From NCBI GenBank assembly GCA_009691715.1, contig SIAN01000036.1:1-36978 (forward strand): a stretch of 36,978 bases of DNA, in the 5' to 3' direction. Shown here piece after piece: positions 1 to 7,778 of the stretch. Below the pieces are notes generated by a model. It was not told the origin of the DNA and ran no database searches. It was given only the letters and a program-made list of their open reading frames with translations. Position numbers and translations under genes: made by a program. The number at the start of each line of letters is the position of its first letter. Position 1 is the first letter of the stretch. The stretch is from Planctomycetota bacterium. GTDB lineage: Bacteria > Planctomycetota > B15-G4 > SIAN01.

Positions 1-175
1 CCACCACCAGTGGTGGGAGGCAGGCCCGAGCGATTTGAATCTCGAGGCTCTCGACAGGAGGAATGCCGCAGGCTCACGAAGTTCACGCGCGACGACTCAG
101 TCGCCGACTGAATTGCCGGTGCCGCGCGGCGAAAGCGGCTCGAAGTCGCCTGCGATTCCGCACACCGCGCGTGCG

Positions 176-1234
176 TTAGCGCGGTCGGGTCGTCCAGCGC
201 GTCGCGCTCGCCCGGCCGCGCGCGAGATCGAACACGATCGCCGCTTGGCTGCCATCGCGGGAGCGGCGGCGGTTCGCCGTCGGCGCCGAATCACTTGCCA
301 CGAGCGCCAGCAGCTTTGGGTCGGCCGCTCGCGTTTCGGCTTCGCCGGCGGCATCAGCGGCGTCACGCCCACCCACCGCGCTGACCTGGATCACGCAAGC
401 AGGCTCGGGCTGCCACGCCTGCTCGAGGAGGTTTCGACCGAGCGTTTGCAGCAGCGCGGTCGTGGCGACTCGCAGCGTCTCGAAGCCGATCGTGCCCGGA
501 TCGATGGGTGCAGAACCGGCCAGCCCGCTCGCGACCGCGACGATGCCGTCGTCTTGGTGCGGGGTCGCGAAACCGGCGAGTGTCACGATGGCGAGTTTCG
601 CGGCCTGATCGAGGAGTCCTTCGAGCGTGGCGCTGGCGAGTCGCGCATCGGTGAGGAGCGTCACGCGCAACGCCCCGCGATCATCGGGTCGCAATCGACC
701 ACTGGCGACGCCGAGCAGGCTGACCTTGTGACCGTCGACGATCCCCCGCGTTGACGCGGCAGTGAACGGCATCGCGCTGGTTCGCAGCGCCTCGCACAGC
801 CGAGCGAACGTCGCCGGCGACGCTTTCGCCACCCACGGAAACTCCGCGGACGCGGCAACTCGATCGGTCCCTCGAGTTCCGCCCACGAGCGGAGCGAACG
901 CGACCTGTTCTGGCGCGATCCCGGTCGCGATCCCGGCCGATCGCTGCGCCAGCTTCGCGAGCTGCGCGCACGCCTCCTCGTCGAGAGCGGCCGGCACGAA
1001 CGCGAGCGCGCGCAGCGCCGCTGACGATCGATGCAACTGAGCAAGCGTGAAGCGGTTTGCGGGTCCGGCAGCGTCGCGTGGGGGGAGCAGCGCGGCGACG
1101 GCCGCTCCCGGTCGATCGCTCGCGTGCTGTTCCACCGCGATCCAGGCTCGCAACGGCGAGGAGCCGTCGGGGGCCAGCGCTGCGGCAAACCCGAGTGGTC
1201 GATCGCTCGCCGACTTGTCGATCGTGAAGGCCAT
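176..1234 (-). CDS. ArgJ-like protein without the catalytic threonine
   Basis: About 352 residues. Order and spacing resemble ArgJ, the ornithine acetyltransferase that cuts itself before a conserved Thr in an ATML motif and uses that Thr as nucleophile. Seen here: an N-terminal AAVAALLPPRDAAG stretch like the ArgJ AavfTtN region, AMPFTAAST where ArgJ has AImTTDT, and GALRVTLLTDA where ArgJ has ATMLaFltTDA, so the nucleophile position is Ala. The DGDtSTND motif is also degenerate (AGFATPHQDD). The C-terminus ends early in a basic tail instead of the usual YVxINAxYTT. The start at MAFTIDK is preferred over an upstream ATG because the extra residues look non-coding. Family membership is my inference from weak motif similarity; acetyltransferase activity is unlikely. 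No other arginine gene is adjacent. Confidence 0.6.
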   Translation of the reverse strand: MAFTIDKSASDRPLGFAAALAPDGSSPLRAWIAVEQHASDRPGAAVAALLPPRDAAGPANRFTLAQLHRSSAALRALAFVPAALDEEACAQLAKLAQRSAGIATGIAPEQVAFAPLVGGTRGTDRVAASAEFPWVAKASPATFARLCEALRTSAMPFTAASTRGIVDGHKVSLLGVASGRLRPDDRGALRVTLLTDARLASATLEGLLDQAAKLAIVTLAGFATPHQDDGIVAVASGLAGSAPIDPGTIGFETLRVATTALLQTLGRNLLEQAWQPEPACVIQVSAVGGRDAADAAGEAETRAADPKLLALVASDSAPTANRRRSRDGSQAAIVFDLARGRASATRWTTRPR

Positions 1235-1351
1235 GGTGCGAGCGTATCGACTCGCATCGACGCCGCTCCGCGCCACGTTGCATGCGATGCAGAGCTACAC
1301 TGCCCGTTTCGCGTGGCGGCTGGTTGCGCCGCGCTCCAAGCGAGACCATTG

Positions 1352-2221
1352 ATGACCCCCGGCTCCGAGAAGAGCGCGCAACAACTCTCGAACGCCTTCG
1401 TGCTCGCCGAGCGCGACCTCGCGTTCCTCGCGCGTCCGGAGCTCCGCCCGATCCGCCTCCAGCTCGAGCTCCTGAAGCCCGCACTGCTGATGCGCGAACA
1501 AGGCGTGGTCTCGACCGTCGTCGTGTTCGGGAGCGCGCGCGTCCCCGCGCCCGGTGATGTCGACCAGGCGCTCGCCAAGGCCGAGATCGTCGCCGCGGGG
1601 CCAGGCGAAGATCCGAACCGCGAACGGCGACTCCATGCCGCCCGCAGACTCACCGACTACTCGAAGTGGTACGCCGAGGCGCAGAAGTTTGGCGCACTGA
1701 TCTCGGCGGCGTGCCAAGGAGGACACGAGGCCGACTACGTCGTCATCACCGGCGGCGGCCCCGGAATCATGGAAGCGGCCAATCGCGGCGCCTCTGATGT
1801 CGGCGCCAAGTCGATCGGCCTCAACATCGTCCTGCCGTTCGAGCAGCGCCCGAACCCCTACATCCACCCGAACCTCTGCTTCAACTTCCACTATTTCGCC
1901 ATGCGCAAGATGCACTTCCTCATGCGCGCGAAGGCGCTCGCCTTCTTCCCCGGCGGCTTCGGCACGCTCGACGAGATGTTCGAGGCGCTTACCCTGATCC
2001 AGACCGGCAAGATCGGACGAATGCCTTGTGTCCTGTTCGGGCGCGAGTTCTGGGACAAGTTGATCGACTTTGATTTCCTCGCCGACGAGGGACTGATCTC
2101 GCCGGAGGATCTCGACCTGATCGAGTTCGTCGAGACCGCGGAGCAGGGCTGGGAGCGGATCCAGGCGTTCTACGGCAATGGGAACGGCAGGGGGAACAGC
2201 ACGGGCCAACGGCGGAAGTGA
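1352..2221 (+). CDS. LOG-family protein (TIGR00730-like)
   Basis: 289 residues. The Rossmann-like core carries both hallmarks of the lysine-decarboxylase-like/LOG family: GGGPGIMEAANRGA and PGGFGTLDEMFE. Characterised members hydrolyse nucleoside 5'-monophosphates, releasing a base (cytokinin riboside 5'-monophosphate phosphoribohydrolase) or ribose 5-phosphate. The N-terminal ~60 residues form an extra helical segment typical of the longer bacterial members. The ATG at 1352 is chosen because the frame upstream runs antisense through the ArgJ-like gene. The tail after residue 275 is Gly/Asn/Arg-rich and low complexity. It is divergent from the gene on its left and is followed about 50 bp later by an oxidoreductase in the same direction. 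The substrate cannot be told from sequence. Confidence 0.85.
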   Translation: MTPGSEKSAQQLSNAFVLAERDLAFLARPELRPIRLQLELLKPALLMREQGVVSTVVVFGSARVPAPGDVDQALAKAEIVAAGPGEDPNRERRLHAARRLTDYSKWYAEAQKFGALISAACQGGHEADYVVITGGGPGIMEAANRGASDVGAKSIGLNIVLPFEQRPNPYIHPNLCFNFHYFAMRKMHFLMRAKALAFFPGGFGTLDEMFEALTLIQTGKIGRMPCVLFGREFWDKLIDFDFLADEGLISPEDLDLIEFVETAEQGWERIQAFYGNGNGRGNSTGQRRK

Positions 2222-2270
2222 GCGGGAGAGCGCGCCGCGTGGCGCACGGGATTCGGCGGAGAGACACGCG

Positions 2271-3314
2271 ATGGTGGCAGCGAAGAGCTTCGGCATCGGG
2301 ATCGTCGGCACTGGCTGGGTCGCGGGTGCGCACGTTGACAACTTCAGGCGCGTCCCCGGCACCGAGGTGGTGGCGGTCTGTTCGCGCAGCGAGGAGAGCG
2401 CGCGGCGATTCGTCGCGGAGAAGCAGCTCGCGAATGCGGCGACGTTCACCGACCTGAAGGCGTTCCTGATGCATCCCGGCCTCGACATCGTGGTGCTGGC
2501 GACGCCGCATCCGAGCCATCCGGCAGAGACGATTGCGGCGGCGAAGGCGGGCAAGCACATCGTGATCGAGAAGCCGGTGGCGCTCGATCCGGCGAGCTTG
2601 CGAAAGATGGTCGCGGCAGTGAACGCGGCAGGCGTCAAGACCAGCGTCTGCTTCGAGCTGCGCTGGATCGGCCTGTTCAAGAACATCCAGGCGTTGCTGA
2701 AGCAGGGGCTGATCGGCGACGTGTTCCACGGCGAGGTGTCGTACAACCACGGCTGCGGGCCTTGGTACAAGCAGTGGGCCTGGAACATCAAGAAGGAGAT
2801 GAGCGTCTCGGCCGAGCTCACGGCGGGCTGCCACGCGATCGACGCGCTGCTCTGGTTCATGGGGCGGCGGGTGACCGAGGTGCAGGCGATGAAGGGTGTG
2901 TCGCCGAAGAACCCGCTGAAGTACGAGTACCCGCCCAACTCGACCGCGCTGTTCCGTTTCGAGGGCGGCGCGACCGGCTCGGTCCACACCTCGATCGAGT
3001 GCCGCAATCCTTACCACTTCCCGATCGTGCTGCAGGGCGACAAGGGCACGATCAACTACGACAAGCTCTTCACCACCGACTGGCCCGGCCAGACCGGTTG
3101 GACCACGATCCCCGCCGACCTCCCCGATTCCGGCAAGGTCGAGCACCACCCTTATCAGGGCCAGTTCGAGCACTTCATCGACTGCCTGCGGACCGGCGCG
3201 CGCCCGAGCAACGACCTGAACGCCTGTGCCCACGTGCACGAGATCTGCTTCGCAATCGAGGAAGCGGCGAAGAGCGGCGCGACGGTGAAGGTGAAGCGGA
3301 CGGCGGGGACGTGA
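2271..3314 (+). CDS. Gfo/Idh/MocA family oxidoreductase
   Basis: 347 residues, normal for the family. The N-terminal Rossmann fold begins with GIVGTGWVAGAH (dinucleotide-binding glycines) and the EKPVAL motif, whose Lys belongs to the family active site, follows at about residue 100. The C-terminal alpha/beta domain contains GCHAIDALLWFMG, matching the family region that carries the conserved His. Such enzymes use NAD(P)(H) to oxidise or reduce sugars, inositols or related polyols; the substrate here is unknown. The start at MVAAKSFG is supported by a GGAGAG about 8 nt upstream. No signal peptide, so probably cytoplasmic. It converges on the DUF1501 gene. Confidence 0.9.
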   Translation: MVAAKSFGIGIVGTGWVAGAHVDNFRRVPGTEVVAVCSRSEESARRFVAEKQLANAATFTDLKAFLMHPGLDIVVLATPHPSHPAETIAAAKAGKHIVIEKPVALDPASLRKMVAAVNAAGVKTSVCFELRWIGLFKNIQALLKQGLIGDVFHGEVSYNHGCGPWYKQWAWNIKKEMSVSAELTAGCHAIDALLWFMGRRVTEVQAMKGVSPKNPLKYEYPPNSTALFRFEGGATGSVHTSIECRNPYHFPIVLQGDKGTINYDKLFTTDWPGQTGWTTIPADLPDSGKVEHHPYQGQFEHFIDCLRTGARPSNDLNACAHVHEICFAIEEAAKSGATVKVKRTAGT

Positions 3315-3397
3315 GGGGACGGCGGCGCTGCGCGACCGTGCTGGCATGAAGATCGTCGGCCATCACTTCGCGCGCAAGGTGTGAGGCCCGCCGCCGT

Positions 3398-4702
3398 CTA
3401 CGCCAACAGTTCCTGGATCACCTTGCCGTTCGGATCGATCAGCTGGATCGGGCGCAGGCCGGCGTGAAACGTCTTGCTGCCGTCGACGCGCAGCGCGGTG
3501 CCGAGAGTCGCAAACAGGTCGGCGAGCTGGACTGGCTTCTCGACGATCGTGGTCCCGTTCGGGTCGGTGGCGCCCCACGCCTGGCCGCCCTTGATGCCGC
3601 CGCCGGCGAGCGCGACGCACCAGTTGTTGGGCCAGTGGTTGCGGCCGTCGTCGCGTGCGATCTCGGGACTGCGACCGAATTCGCCCATGCAGACGATCAG
3701 CGTGTCGGCCAGCAATTGGCGCTTCTTCAGGTCGTCGATCAGCGATGCGAACGCCGGATCGAGCTGATCGCACAGCGCGGCGCTGCGGGCGAAGTTGTTG
3801 TCGTGCGTGTCCCAGCCGTTCAGGACCACCTGCACCGCCTGCACGCCGTGCTCCAGCAGCCGCCGCGCCATCAGCACGCCCTGCCCGAAGTCGTTGCGGC
3901 CGTAGGCGTCGCGCGTCGACTCCTTCTCCTGCGACAGATCGAACGCGGTGAGCAGCTTCGAGTCCATCAGCCGCCGCGCGCGCTCACGCTGGGTGCGATT
4001 GGCGTCGACGGCCGGCGTGCCGCCGCGCTTGGCAAAGGCGTCGTCGAGCACGTCGACCATCGCCTCACGGTGGTCGAGTCGCTTGTGATCGACGCCGCCG
4101 GCGTAGGCGAGGTTCTCGATCCGGCCCTCGGGCTTGTCGATCACGAATGGCGAGCACTGCACTCCGAGGTAGCCCGCCTGCAGCGGCGCGCCGTTGATCT
4201 GCACGAACGCCGGCAGCTCGTGCGCGAGGTCGCCGAGTTCGTGCGCGACGATCGATCCGAGCGACGGGTAACTCACCGTCGGGTTCGGGACGTAGCCCGA
4301 CTGCACCAGTTCGCGCGCGCGCGCGTGGCTGCCTTCGCGCGTGGTCATCGAACGGATCACCGCGAGCTGATCTGCCCGTTTGGCGAGCCCCGGTAGGTGA
4401 TCCGCGAAGGTCCATCCCGGCACCGAAGTCGACAGTGCGCGCGTGGGACCACCGTTTTGCGCGCCCGGCTTCGGATCGAAGGTTTCGAGCTGGCTCGGTC
4501 CGCCTTCGAGCCAGAGCACGACCAGGCGGCGCCTGGCATTGCGCTTCGATCCCGGCACGCCCTGCCCGGACGCGTCGCCCGCCAGCAGCGACAGCAGCGA
4601 CGGCCCGGCGGTCAACGCCCCGGCTCCGCTGGCGAAGAGCGCCAGCAGATCACGGCGACTGAAGGTGCGCGCGCGCGGTGGCAGCAGCGGGTGGAGGTTC
4701 AT
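3398..4702 (-). CDS. DUF1501 domain protein, Tat-exported
   Basis: 434 residues. The N-terminus has a twin-arginine signal (FSRRDLLALFASGAGAL) followed by a hydrophobic stretch, so export through Tat is likely. The mature part is a DUF1501 protein, a member of the alkaline phosphatase/sulfatase superfamily: LVVLWLEGGPSQLETFDPKP near the start, NGWDTHDNNF and CMGEFGRSPEI later, and ending with the typical planctomycete phrase HAGLRPIQLIDPNGKVI. These families are hugely expanded in Planctomycetota, usually downstream of a DUF1549/DUF1553 protein, exactly as here (8 bp gap). The role is unknown; the pairing suggests a shared function in the cell envelope. The start at MNLHPLL is chosen because it places the Tat motif at residues 12-20. 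Confidence 0.93.
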   Translation of the reverse strand: MNLHPLLPPRARTFSRRDLLALFASGAGALTAGPSLLSLLAGDASGQGVPGSKRNARRRLVVLWLEGGPSQLETFDPKPGAQNGGPTRALSTSVPGWTFADHLPGLAKRADQLAVIRSMTTREGSHARARELVQSGYVPNPTVSYPSLGSIVAHELGDLAHELPAFVQINGAPLQAGYLGVQCSPFVIDKPEGRIENLAYAGGVDHKRLDHREAMVDVLDDAFAKRGGTPAVDANRTQRERARRLMDSKLLTAFDLSQEKESTRDAYGRNDFGQGVLMARRLLEHGVQAVQVVLNGWDTHDNNFARSAALCDQLDPAFASLIDDLKKRQLLADTLIVCMGEFGRSPEIARDDGRNHWPNNWCVALAGGGIKGGQAWGATDPNGTTIVEKPVQLADLFATLGTALRVDGSKTFHAGLRPIQLIDPNGKVIQELLA

Positions 4703-4710
4703 CGTCAGCC

Positions 4711-6483
4711 TCAGTGGTTGGTCAGGAACTCGGTCGAATTGAGCAGCGCCCAGAACAGGTCCTCGATGCCGCGCCGGTTGCCGCCGTCGGCGCCCTTCAC
4801 CAGTCGGCCGAGCTTCTCCGCTTCGCGCTGTGACGGCAGTCGGCCGACGGTCGCGAGGAAGATCTGCCGCAGTCGCTCGCGGTCGCTGCGCGACTCGTCG
4901 AGGATGTCGTCGAGCATGCGGCTGTTCTTCAAGCGCGTCTCGTCGTTGGTGAGCTTCCCGTTCATCAGGAACAGCGCCTGCGGGATGCTCGACGCGAAGC
5001 GATCCTCTGAACCGCCTTCGTCGTCGTCGAAGACGTAGCGGAACTTCTCCAGCACGCGCCGCCGCTCGGCCTCGAACTCGTTGTCCTTGGCGCGCGCCAC
5101 CGTGTCGAGCTCGAGCGCGGTCGCGCGCTGCAGTGAGTGGAGCACCTGCTCTGCGGTGAACGGCCGCAATGGATGGGCGGCGAACCAGCGTTCCTGTGCC
5201 TCGCGCCGCTCGGCCTGCTCCTCCATCGAGTTGCTGAGCGCGTAGGTACGCGTGCGCGCCATCGCCGTCATCAGGTAGCGCAGATCGAAGCCCGACTGTG
5301 CGAACTTCTGCGCCAGCAACTCGAGCAACGGCGGCAGGACCTGGTCCCCGCTTCCGGTCAGGTCGTCGACCGGATGGGTCAGTCCCTTGCCGAAGAAATG
5401 GCCCCACAGGCGATTCACCGTCTCCTTCGCGAACCACGGGTTTGTGGGTGCGACCATCCAGTCGGCCAGCAGCTCGCGGCGCGTGCGGTCCGCCTGCTCG
5501 TTCAATGGCGAGCCGTCGAGGAAGCGCGGGTCGGCGTATTTCTTCTGCCGCTCGATCTCCTTCTCGAGCTTCTCCCGCTGCTTTCCTGGAAGCGTTGCGA
5601 GGAAGCTCATCAGCTCTTCATCGGTGAGGTCGCCGAGGTCGCGTCGCCGGTAGCGGCGGGACAGATCGACGGCGAACGCGTCACCGTTCTTCGCCGCCTC
5701 GCGCAGGATGTCACGGAGCTTCCGCAACTGCGACGACTTCAGCTCGCCTGGCGGCGCGTCGACCAGACGGAAGGTCGGCGGCATCTCGCCCACCTTTTGG
5801 CCGCGCACGCCGAGGAAGAAGCTGGTGAAGCCGTTGAAGTCGTCCTGCTTCCAGTGATCGGTCGGGTGATCGTGGCACTGCGCGCACTGGATCTGCACGC
5901 CGAGGAAGGTGCGCGACGCGATCGAGGAGAGCGATTCGATGTCGTCGGCATAGGCGAGCACGAAGCTGGTCGCGCCGTTCTCGTCGTTGCGGCCGGCGGC
6001 GGAGATGAGTTCGTGGACGACGTCGTCGAACGGCCGGTTCTGCGCCAACTGTCCCTCGATCCACGACCGCAACCGTGTGCCTTCCGGCCCGCCGCCCTTC
6101 TGCGCGCCCGACAGCAGCGCGTTGCTCCAGAGATAGGAGAAGTTCTGCGCCCACGCGGGATCGGCGAGGTACTCATCGATCTTGCGCAGCCGCTTGTCGG
6201 CGCGGGAATCGTCGAGAAAAGCGGCGACCTCTTCGCGCAGCGGGATCGTGCCGCACAGGTCGAGCGAGAGACGGCGCAGCCAGGTCGAGTCGTCGGCCGG
6301 ATCGGCCGGCCGCACCTTCTGCTCCGGCCACTGAGCTTGAAGCGATTGGTCGATCAACTCCGCCAGCGCTGACGGTGCCGGGCGCTCTTTGGTGGAGGTT
6401 GCGGAGGAGTTGTCCTGTGGCGCCAGCGCCAAGGCTCCGATCCACGCCGACAGGCAGGACAGCGCTCCCCAAGTCCACGACAT
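4711..6483 (-). CDS. DUF1549/DUF1553 (PSCyt2/PSD1) secreted protein
   Basis: 590 residues with an N-terminal signal peptide and an excellent GGAGGAGAG ribosome-binding site before ATG. The DUF1549 domain (about residues 35-240) carries the family CAQCHDHP motif near residue 200, a CxxCH that could bind c-type haem, preceded by FLGVQIQ. DUF1553 follows, with LADWMVAPTNPWFAKETVNRLWGHFFGKGL and the C-terminal LFWALLNSTEFLTNH ending that is typical of these proteins. No separate N-terminal cytochrome c (PSCyt1) domain is present, so this is a shorter member. It is co-transcribed with the DUF1501 gene. Its biochemical role is not established for the family. Confidence 0.93.
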   Translation of the reverse strand: MSWTWGALSCLSAWIGALALAPQDNSSATSTKERPAPSALAELIDQSLQAQWPEQKVRPADPADDSTWLRRLSLDLCGTIPLREEVAAFLDDSRADKRLRKIDEYLADPAWAQNFSYLWSNALLSGAQKGGGPEGTRLRSWIEGQLAQNRPFDDVVHELISAAGRNDENGATSFVLAYADDIESLSSIASRTFLGVQIQCAQCHDHPTDHWKQDDFNGFTSFFLGVRGQKVGEMPPTFRLVDAPPGELKSSQLRKLRDILREAAKNGDAFAVDLSRRYRRRDLGDLTDEELMSFLATLPGKQREKLEKEIERQKKYADPRFLDGSPLNEQADRTRRELLADWMVAPTNPWFAKETVNRLWGHFFGKGLTHPVDDLTGSGDQVLPPLLELLAQKFAQSGFDLRYLMTAMARTRTYALSNSMEEQAERREAQERWFAAHPLRPFTAEQVLHSLQRATALELDTVARAKDNEFEAERRRVLEKFRYVFDDDEGGSEDRFASSIPQALFLMNGKLTNDETRLKNSRMLDDILDESRSDRERLRQIFLATVGRLPSQREAEKLGRLVKGADGGNRRGIEDLFWALLNSTEFLTNH

Positions 6484-6572
6484 CGTTCTCTCCTCCTACT
6501 CGGGGCGTCGCCGTCGCACGCAGCACCAACCCGCGCATCGCCCGGCGGTTGCGGCGCACATGCCTCTCACGG

Positions 6573-7547
6573 TCAGCGGTTCAAGGGATAGCGCTCGATC
6601 TTCGCCTTGGCGCGCAACTCCTGGCGCAGTCGAAGCACCTCGCCCGCGGACGGATCGCGCTCGTGCCAGATCGCCGCGAGCTCAGCCTCCGCGCCCTCGA
6701 ACGGTCGCGGTCCTCGCGCGACGATCTGCACGACGTAGAGACCGCTCGGGGTGCTGATCGGTCCGAGCAGGTCGCCTGGTTTCGCGTCCTGAACGACCGC
6801 CCGCAGCGCGCCGCCGAAATGGTCGCCGCGCAGTCGGGCGATCTCGCCGCCGCGAGCGCGCAGATCGATCGGGTAGCTGTCGAAGCGAGGGATCGTGCAG
6901 GCGTCGCCTTGCACGGTCACCTCGGTCGCGAAGGCCGCGGCCTGCGCACGAATCGTCACGAGGAATGCTTCCGCGCGAACAGCGGCCGCCGCCTCGAGTG
7001 TTGCCATCCGCGCGGCGTCGACCCGCTCGCCCGGCACCACGTCCTTCAGCTTGTTGAAGAAGGCAACGCGGACGTGCGTGCGCATACCGTCGAGTCCGAA
7101 CTCACGCTCCCACAGTTCGCGCTGCTGCTCCGGGGTCATCGGCTGTTGTTTCAACACCCGCTTGGCGACGACTTCGAGCTCGAGCGTGCCCGCGCGGCGA
7201 TCGCGATAGCCGGCGCGGTCGAGCCCTGATTTCTGCAACTCCGCGATCCAGGACCGCTCGTTGCCGCCGTGTCGCATGAGGATCTGGTCCTGCCAGTCCT
7301 GGTCGAACGCCGCTTCGACCTCGGTCGCAGTTGGTAGGGGAAGCTCATGAGCGATCGCTTCGCCGCGAAGCAGTTCGAGGTCAACGTAGTCGTCAATGTG
7401 GCGCCAGCCATGCGCTGAAACCACCCAGTCGCGAAACGCCGAAAGCGACAGCTCTTCACCATTGACTCGCGCAATCACACCGTCCGGCGGCAGCGGCACA
7501 CCCTGCCCCAGGAAGATGGCTGCCAAGCTCCCGATCAGCCCAACCAT
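6573..7547 (-). CDS. SurA/PpiC-like periplasmic foldase
   Basis: 324 residues. The start MVGLIGSLAAIFL is preferred over an ATG 12 codons upstream because it begins a signal peptide and has GGAG 8 nt before it. The body resembles parvulin-type chaperones: an N-terminal helical region (VIARVNGEELSLSAFRDWV), then a PpiC-like domain at about residues 160-300 with GGEIARLRGDHFGGALRAV and KPGDLLGPISTPSGLYVVQI, corresponding to the Gly-rich and Gyhil segments of parvulins. Expected role: assisting folding of exported proteins in the periplasm, possibly with prolyl isomerase activity. It is divergent from the large secreted protein at 7779, a possible client. Confidence 0.72.
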   Translation of the reverse strand: MVGLIGSLAAIFLGQGVPLPPDGVIARVNGEELSLSAFRDWVVSAHGWRHIDDYVDLELLRGEAIAHELPLPTATEVEAAFDQDWQDQILMRHGGNERSWIAELQKSGLDRAGYRDRRAGTLELEVVAKRVLKQQPMTPEQQRELWEREFGLDGMRTHVRVAFFNKLKDVVPGERVDAARMATLEAAAAVRAEAFLVTIRAQAAAFATEVTVQGDACTIPRFDSYPIDLRARGGEIARLRGDHFGGALRAVVQDAKPGDLLGPISTPSGLYVVQIVARGPRPFEGAEAELAAIWHERDPSAGEVLRLRQELRAKAKIERYPLNR

Positions 7548-7778
7548 GCACGGCTCCGTCGAAGGGGTGAAGGCGTCGGACATTAGGAGCGAATGATCGA
7601 CGACGGCGCGCGCAGCGGAACAAGTGAGGCGCGCGGCTACGTCGAACCGCGCAACTCCATCGTGCGGTCTTGCCGCCTGACGGGCAGGAGCTATGACGGA
7701 GCGACCTCAGGGCGTGAAGAAAGAAGCGAGCGTTTAGCGCGCATTTCGCTCTATCGCCATCGACGGGAGATCGACTCG

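Noticed and set aside
1..60. Possible tRNA end (TTCAAAT on the minus strand) and a short CCACCA/TGGTGG palindrome
   Set aside because: The bases flanking the loop do not pair as a T-arm and no acceptor or anticodon arm fits; the palindrome is short and at the window edge.
1295..3007. Long minus-strand open frame of 570 codons
   Set aside because: It lies antisense to two clear genes (LOG protein and oxidoreductase) and its residues are Arg/Ala/Gly-rich without motifs, as expected in high-GC DNA.
3346..3381. Tiny open frame MKIVGHHFARKV
   Set aside because: Only 12 codons, no ribosome-binding site, no recognisable family; perhaps a gene remnant but unsupported.
3318..3398. 10-bp inverted repeat (GACGGCGGCG with CGCCGCCGTC) between convergent genes
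   Set aside because: The loop of about 60 bases and simple GC-rich arms make chance likely; no T-run.
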